Positions 58,078-64,000 of a DNA stretch of 64,000 nt are shown piece after piece; positions within the stretch are counted from its first letter, which is position 1; each line of letters opens with the position of its first letter. A program made the position numbers and the translations under genes. The notes under the pieces were generated by a model that had not been told where the DNA came from, did no database searches, and was given only the letters and a program-made list of their open reading frames with translations. Source of the DNA: Reticulitermes speratus (taxonomy: Eukaryota; Arthropoda; Insecta; Blattodea; Rhinotermitidae); contig JAJKFL010000006.1 in assembly GCA_021186555.1 (NCBI GenBank), positions 46,696,138 through 46,760,137 on the forward strand, written 5' to 3'.

Positions 58078-59447
58078 AACAACCGTTTTTGTGTGCGTTA
58101 GTTCTGAGCGAGGGTTACGTCTTGGGTAAAGATGGAAGCATAAGTAGACAGGGGTTAGTGGCAGGGGAAGGATGTCGAGTACGCGAATAGTGGAGGGGGA
58201 AGGGGGGGGGGCAGGGCAGGGCATTGTGATTGGCGCGTCTCTGGCAGACGAAAAAGGAAGAAGCATTAACACACACAAACACATGGACTTTCACAGTTTA
58301 GTCGAACGGAGGAGTGGTGAACATGTGGATTGCAGGGTTCGTGAGTGGCTCCGGCTGTGTTTGTGACTGTGAACTGCACACTGTTCGGATTGTTGTTACG
58401 GCGTGCTGTGATTGGCTACGCAGTGCTGCTTTGTATGTGAAATGGGCCACATATTTTGTACCTCACCATACTGACATGTAAGTAACTGTTTGAAATTTAT
58501 TTACCACATATATACATACATACACACATATTATTGTATTAATGTACCTGATCCATATTGTTCATCGCTTCCTTTTGGCTCGCTAACATATAAACCGTCT
58601 GCAAGTTATCAGCTTCCCATAAGCGTGTTATGGGGTTGGAGAAACACTAGCGTCACTTAGTACAGTTCTGAAGCTGTTTCACAGAATGTGCAACATTGTG
58701 TTGAACTAACTGTACTGCAGAACGTAACGCAACTACGTGCGGCCTGTCGGACGTTCCCTGTTTTACGTTTGACATTGATAATTTGTTACGAATTCGAGCT
58801 AGCAATATTAGATTACGTACGCAAGTATGTTACACGCATCTGATAAACTGTGCGTGCGGTTTTATTTATAATGTACGCAGATTGTGTAAGAGCAGAGCCT
58901 GAGCTGTGCACGTTCTTTATTACGTACTAACTGTGCAGACATGTAGGGGTGTGGAGGTATAGCTCCACGCATCCTAAACGTACGTCGCTAATAAGTTGGA
59001 TAGTACCTTTGCCGTATTACATAAGTTTAATACTGACAGTAAAATATTTTTATGGCTTGAAATATTTTGGTCTAAGGAAGCAGGCATTGGAAGTTCTGCC
59101 CAGCGGTCTGTTATAAGTGTCACAGTGAAGAACGACAGATTTAATTTACGAAACGTCCGAACTTAGACTTATTGCATGACTTTGTGTATAGAGCAATAAT
59201 TGTATCGTCATTTGAAAGTATGCTAAGTCTTTACAGATTGAAATTAAGAACAAATTATGATAGTAGACATGAAGAAGAAGAAGAAGAATGTAGTGAGAAG
59301 CAGCAGGTCTTGAAGGGTACATTATAATGGGGAGGGGGTGGGGAGTCAGAAACGTTTGTTGCTCTGAAGGTTCTCAAGAACTGCCCTCTTGCCCTTCTGG
59401 TAAAGGTAGACTGGTAAATAAACTTGAATTATAATTAAAAATTGAGT
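58078..59447. other. Single-copy-looking region, 1.4 kb
   Basis: No gene recognised. Contains a G-run at 58202-58210, (TACA)n-like 58508-58530 and (GAA)n 59272-59287. The last part may hold the left end of the satellite element. Confidence 0.5.
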
Positions 59448-60116
59448 CCTTACCGCGCAGTAAACACTATCTCGGTTACAATCAGAAATCAATTACTGTT
59501 GTACAGTGAAATAGTGGCTGTTTGTTCTGAGATCCACACAAAACACATAAATACAGTCCGTACCGCGCAGTAAACACACTCCGTCTCAGTTATACAAACC
59601 AGTCAGTTAATGTTGTACAGTGAAATAATCGCTGTTTGTTCTGAGATCCACACAAAACACATAAATACAGTTCGTACCGCGCAGTAAACACACTCCGTCT
59701 CAGTTATACAAACCAGTCAGTTAATGTTGTACAGTGAAATAATCGCTGTTTGTTCTGAGATCCACACAAAACACATAAATACAGTCCGTACCGCGCAGTA
59801 AACACATTCCGTCTCAGTTACACAAACCAGTCAGTTAATGTTGTACAGTGAAATAATCGCTGTTTGTTCTGAGATCCACACAAAACACATAAATACAGTT
59901 CGTACCGCGCAGTAAACACACTCCTTCTCAGTTATACAAACCAGTCAGTTAATGCTGTACAGTGAAATAATCGCTGTTTGTTCTGAGATCCACACAAAAC
60001 ACATAAATACAGTCCGTACCGCGCAGTAAACACACTCCGTCTCAGTTATACAAACCAGTCAGTTAATGTTGTACAGTGAAATAATCGCTGTTTCTTCTGA
60101 GATCCACACAAAACAC
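59448..60116 (+). repeat. 114-bp satellite array, copy D, left block, 6 monomers
   Basis: The first monomer is clearly diverged (TCCTTACCGCGCAGTAAACA, CTATCTCGGTTACAATCAG), and the following ones are typical. The block stops within ACACAAAACAC at 60116. Confidence 0.95.
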
Positions 60117-60393
60117 TGGGCATACAGAGTTGTAGTTCATTTTCTTGCTTTATCTCAATACCCCTGTCTGTGGACGCAGCAGTACAGTTGCACTCGGATA
60201 TTATTCCATTGTGTGTAATAGCCCACATCCTCATACAGTTGGTACCACGTGATAGCTGGCTGTGGGACTGGCGACTTGAATGTGTCTCAGTGCAGGCTTT
60301 ACATCAGCCGCTGAGCTTACCTGCTCAGAACCATATGTATTGTGTTGGCCTGACGTGGGGGCTGATTTCTCGCTTCCACTGTTTCTGTTGAAG
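60117..60393. other. 277-bp unrelated segment inside the 114-bp array
   Basis: The sequence from TGGGCATACAGAGTTGTAG to TTTCTGTTGAA has no similarity to the monomer, and replaces ATAAATACA at the junction. No terminal repeats or target duplication are seen, so it is more like filler or an indel than a transposon. Confidence 0.7.
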
Positions 60394-63300
60394 TCCGTAC
60401 CGCGCAGTAAACACACTCCGTCTCAGTTATACAAACCAGTCAGTTAATGTTGTACAGTGAAATAATCGCTGTTTCTTCTGAGATCCACACAAAACACATA
60501 AATACAGTCCGTACCGCACAGTAAACACACTCCGTCTCAGTTATACAAACCAGTCAGTTAATGTTGTACAGTGAAATAATCGCTGTTTCTTCTGAGATCC
60601 ACACAAAACACATAAATACAGTCCGTACCGCACAGTAAACACACTCCGTCTCAGTTATACAAACCAGTCAGTTAATGTTGTACAGTGAAATAATCGCTGT
60701 TTCTTCTGAGATCCACACAAAACACATAAATACAGTCCGTACCGCGCAGTAAACACACTCCGTCTCAGTTACACAAACCAGTCAGTTAATGCTGTACAGT
60801 GAAATAATCGCTGTTTGTTCTGAGATCCACACAAAACACATAAATACAGTCCGTACCGCGCAGTAAACACACTCCGTCTCAGTTATACAAACCAGTCAGT
60901 TAATGCTGTACAGTGAAATAATCGCTGTTTGTTCTGAGATCCACACAAAACACATAAATACAGTCCGTACCGCGCAGTAAACACACTCCGTCTCAGTTAT
61001 ACAAACCAGTCAGTTAATGCTGTACAGTGAAATAATCGCTGTTTGTTCTGAGATCCACACAAAACACATAAATACAGTCCGTACCGCGCAGTAAACACAC
61101 TCCATCTCAGTTATACAAACCAGTCAGTTAATGTTGTACAGTGAAATAATCGCTGTTTCTTCTGAGATCCACACAAAACACATAAATACAGTTCGTACCG
61201 CGCAGTAAACACACTCCGTCTCAGTTATACAAACCAGTCAGTTAATGTTGTACAGTGAAATAATCGCTGTTTCTTCTGAGATCCACACAAAACACATAAA
61301 TACAGTCCGTACCGCACAGTAAACACACTCCGTCTCAGTTATACAAACCAGTCAGTTAATGTTGTACAGTGAAATAATCGCTGTTTCTTCTGAGATCCAC
61401 ACAAAACACATAAATACAGTCCGTACCGCGCAGTAAAACACACTCCGTCTCAGTTACACAAACCAGTCAGTTAATGCTGTACAGTGAAATAATCGCTGTT
61501 TGTTCTGAGATCCACACAAAACACATAAATACAGTCCGTACCGCGCAGTAAACACACTCCGTCTCAGTTACACAAACCAGTCAGTTAATGTTGTACAGTG
61601 AAATAATCGCTGTTTGTTCTGAGATCCACACAAAAACACATAAATACAGTCCGTACCGCGCAGTAAACACACTCCGTCTCAGTTATACAAACCAGTCAGT
61701 TAATGCTGTACAGTGAAATAATCGCTGTTTGTTCTGAGATCCACACAAAAACAATAATACAGTCCGTACCGCGCAGTAAACACACTCCATCTCAGTTATA
61801 CAAACCAGTCAGTTAATGTTGTACAGTGAAATAATCGCTGTTTCTTCTGAGATCCACACAAAACACATAAATACAGTTCGTACCGCGCAGTAAACACACT
61901 CCGTCTCAGTTATACAAACCAGTCAGTTAATGTTGTACAGTGAAATAATCGCTGTTTCTTCTGAGATCCACACAAAACACATAAATACAGTCCGTACCGC
62001 ACAGTAAACACACTCCGTCTCAGTTATACAAACCAGTCAGTTAATGTTGTACAGTGAAATAATCGCTGTTTCTTCTGAGATCCACACAAAACACATAAAT
62101 ACAGTCCGTACCGCGCAGTAAACACACTCCGTCTCAGTTACACAAACCAGTCAGTTAATGCTGTACAGTGAAATAATCGCTGTTTGTTCTGAGATCCACA
62201 CAAAACACATAAATACAGTCCGTACCGCGCAGTAAACACACTCCGTCTCAGTTATACAAACCAGTCAGTTAATGCTGTACAGTGAAATAATCGCTGTTTG
62301 TTCTGAGATCCACACAAAACACATAAATACAGTCCGTACCGCGCAGTAAACACACTCCGTCTCAGTTATACAAACCAGTCAGTTAATGCTGTACAGTGAA
62401 ATAATCGCTGTTTGTTCTGAGATCCACACAAAACACATAAATACAGTCCGTACCGCGCAGTAAACACACTCCATCTCAGTTATACAAACCAGTCAGTTAA
62501 TGTTGTACAGTGAAATAATCGCTGTTTCTTCTGAGATCCACACAAAACACATAAATACAGTTCGTACCGCGCAGTAAACACACTCCGTCTCAGTTATACA
62601 AACCAGTCAGTTAATGTTGTACAGTGAAATAATCGCTGTTTCTTCTGAGATCCACACAAAACACATAAATACAGTCCGTACCGCACAGTAAACACACTCC
62701 GTCTCAGTTATACAAACCAGTCAGTTAATGTTGTACAGTGAAATAATCGCTGTTTCTTCTGAGATCCACACAAAACACATAAATACAGTCCGTACCGCGC
62801 AGTAAACACACTCCGTCTCAGTTACACAAACCAGTCAGTTAATGCTGTACAGTGAAATAATCGCTGTTTGTTCTGAGATCCACACAAAACACATAAATAC
62901 AGTCCGTACCGCGCAGTAAACACACTCCGTCTCAGTTATACAAACCAGTCAGTTAATGCTGTACAGTGAAATAATCGCTGTTTGTTCTGAGATCCACACA
63001 AAACACATAAATACAGTCCGTACCGCGCAGTAAACACACTCCGTCTCAGTTACACAAACCAGTCAGTTAATGCTGTACAGTGAAATAATCGCTGTTTGTT
63101 CTGAGATCCACACAAAACACATAAATACAGTCCGTACCGCGCAGTAAACACACTCCGTCTCAGTTATACAAACCAGTCAGTTAATGCTGTACAGTGAAAT
63201 AATCGCTGTTTGTTCTGAGATCCACACAAAACACATAAATACAGTCCGTACCGCGCAGTAAACACACTCCGTCTCAGTTATACAAACCAGTCAGTTAATG

Positions 63301-63470
63301 TTGTACAGTGAAATAATCGCTGTTTGTTCTGAGATCCACACAAAACACATAAATACAGTTCGTACCGCGCAGTAAACACACTCCGTCTCAGTTATACAAA
63401 CCAATCAGTTAATGTTGTACAGTGAATTAATCGCTGTTTGTTCTGAGATCCACACAAAACACATAAATAC
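60394..63470 (+). repeat. 114-bp satellite array, copy D, right block, 27 monomers with hexameric higher-order repeat
   Basis: Diagnostic variants come back every six monomers. CTCCATCTC is at 61102, 61787 and 62471. GTTCGTACC is at 61191, 61876 and 62560. GCACAG and TTACACAAACC follow in the same order. The spacing of 684-685 bp equals 6 x 114. The last few monomers are outside the pattern. Confidence 0.95.
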
Positions 63471-63547
63471 ACTGTGTGGGCAGAACGTAGAATTTGTGAA
63501 TGTTAAACATGGTGGTACATATAGTAACCACTGGGCTTTAGAGGGTT
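63471..63547 (+). mobile_element. Terminal domain of the 114-bp satellite element, copy D
   Basis: CTGTGTGGGCAGAACGTAGA, the hairpin and TGGGCTTTAGAGGGTT match copy B with a few substitutions (ATTTGTGAATG, AAACATGG). Confidence 0.85.
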
Positions 63548-64000
63548 CAACGGGATGCGGAGCGACTCTGTAGTGGCCCATTTAAAACACTCTCGTAGCA
63601 ACGCTGCAAAACAGCCATAAGCCACGTGCCCCGCAGTCTGTATTCAGAAACACAAAACAAACACTCGCTCTACCCGCAGTCACACAAATGTCACTCAGTT
63701 ACACGCCGTGCTGTAGACAGTACACAGACAGTACAAGTACAATAGACAGTACACAGACAGTACGCAGACAGTACAAGTACAGTAGACAGTACACAGACAC
63801 TGTTCGTAACAAAATACAAAAGGCAGTTCTATCTCACAAAAATGAGCTATTGCGCTAGTTGTGTTCGTCGCTTTAAGTTTTTGTAGCCGCACAGTACAGT
63901 TGTGGCCACGTGTTAAGAACTCGACAACACAACACGTGTCTAGAGCTGAGGGCGTCTAAGGTAACACTAGTTTCAAATTTTGTACGATCAACGCAGTGCT
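63548..64000. other. Right edge: spacer with an ACAGTACACAG minisatellite
   Basis: At 63716-63800, units of 10-12 bp (AGACAGTACAC, AGACAGTACAAGT) repeat about seven times. Nothing else is seen up to the window end. Confidence 0.7.

Noticed and set aside
1..64000. Telomere or rDNA location
   Set aside because: No TTAGG arrays and no rRNA-like sequence are present in the window.

Overview
The window looks like non-coding, repeat-dominated DNA from an insect nuclear genome. The degenerate LINE ends, the tRNA-derived SINEs and the fold-back repeats carrying a CCGACGTTTCG core resemble families I associate with cockroaches and termites (Dictyoptera). That assignment is recalled family resemblance, not a database result. 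I found no intact protein-coding gene, rRNA, functional tRNA or CRISPR array. Nearly all long reading frames are by-products of tandem repeats whose period is a multiple of 3 or which lack stop codons. By my count about 60% of the 64 kb is tandem-repeat array, made of more than 20 families with periods from 12 to 127 bp.

Layout. 1-3690 is a 51-bp satellite that switches abruptly to a 25-bp derivative; 3753-3917 is a small GCACGTACGTTC minisatellite. 4455-5697 is a 114-bp array with an attached terminal domain (reverse orientation). 6200-7611 is a 29-bp array. 8115-10120 holds fold-back elements, a 14-bp array, LINE tails and a GT tract. 10311-11080 is a second 14-bp array, decaying into an irregular tract and then an 18-bp array (12284-12710). 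Next come 65-bp (13103-13890), 49-bp (14560-16277) and 47-bp (16672-17942) arrays. 18-21 kb carries LINE and SINE debris. 21208-24848 is a 91-bp array, 25473-30960 a 41-bp array, and 32595-37185 a 37/35-bp array. 37340-39759 is a second 114-bp array with its terminal domain. 40-47 kb is mostly single-copy-looking sequence with a LINE fragment, a Tigger/pogo-like end, a 71-bp array and a hAT-like MITE. 47166-47742 is a 127-bp array that is a sister of the 114-bp family. Then follow a 35-bp array with a duplicated flank (48370-50495), a 16-bp alternating array (51190-51607), a third 114-bp array (51921-52789), SINE and LINE remnants, a long hairpin (55765-56040), a 32-bp array (56214-58077), and the largest 114-bp array (59448-63547).

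The most interesting signal is one repeat family. At five places (4.5, 37-39, 47, 52 and 59-63 kb) a 114- or 127-bp array abuts the same roughly 70-bp unique terminal domain, which ends in a hairpin followed by TGGGC(T/A)TTAG. That looks like a mobile element carrying its own satellite. Its monomers share a strictly conserved 19-bp box, CGTACCGCGCAGTAAACAC, with the otherwise unrelated 47-bp satellite at 16.7-17.9 kb. The box contains a perfect forkhead core (GTAAACA) and occurs roughly 100 times in the window. The largest array also shows a six-monomer (684-bp) higher-order repeat.

Caution: parts of the 14/18-bp, 41-bp and 37-bp arrays (about 11.1-12.3, 26.7-30.2 and 34.3-36.2 kb) are full of single-base deletions relative to their consensus. 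This looks more like unpolished long-read consensus than biology. Copy numbers and sequences there should not be trusted.
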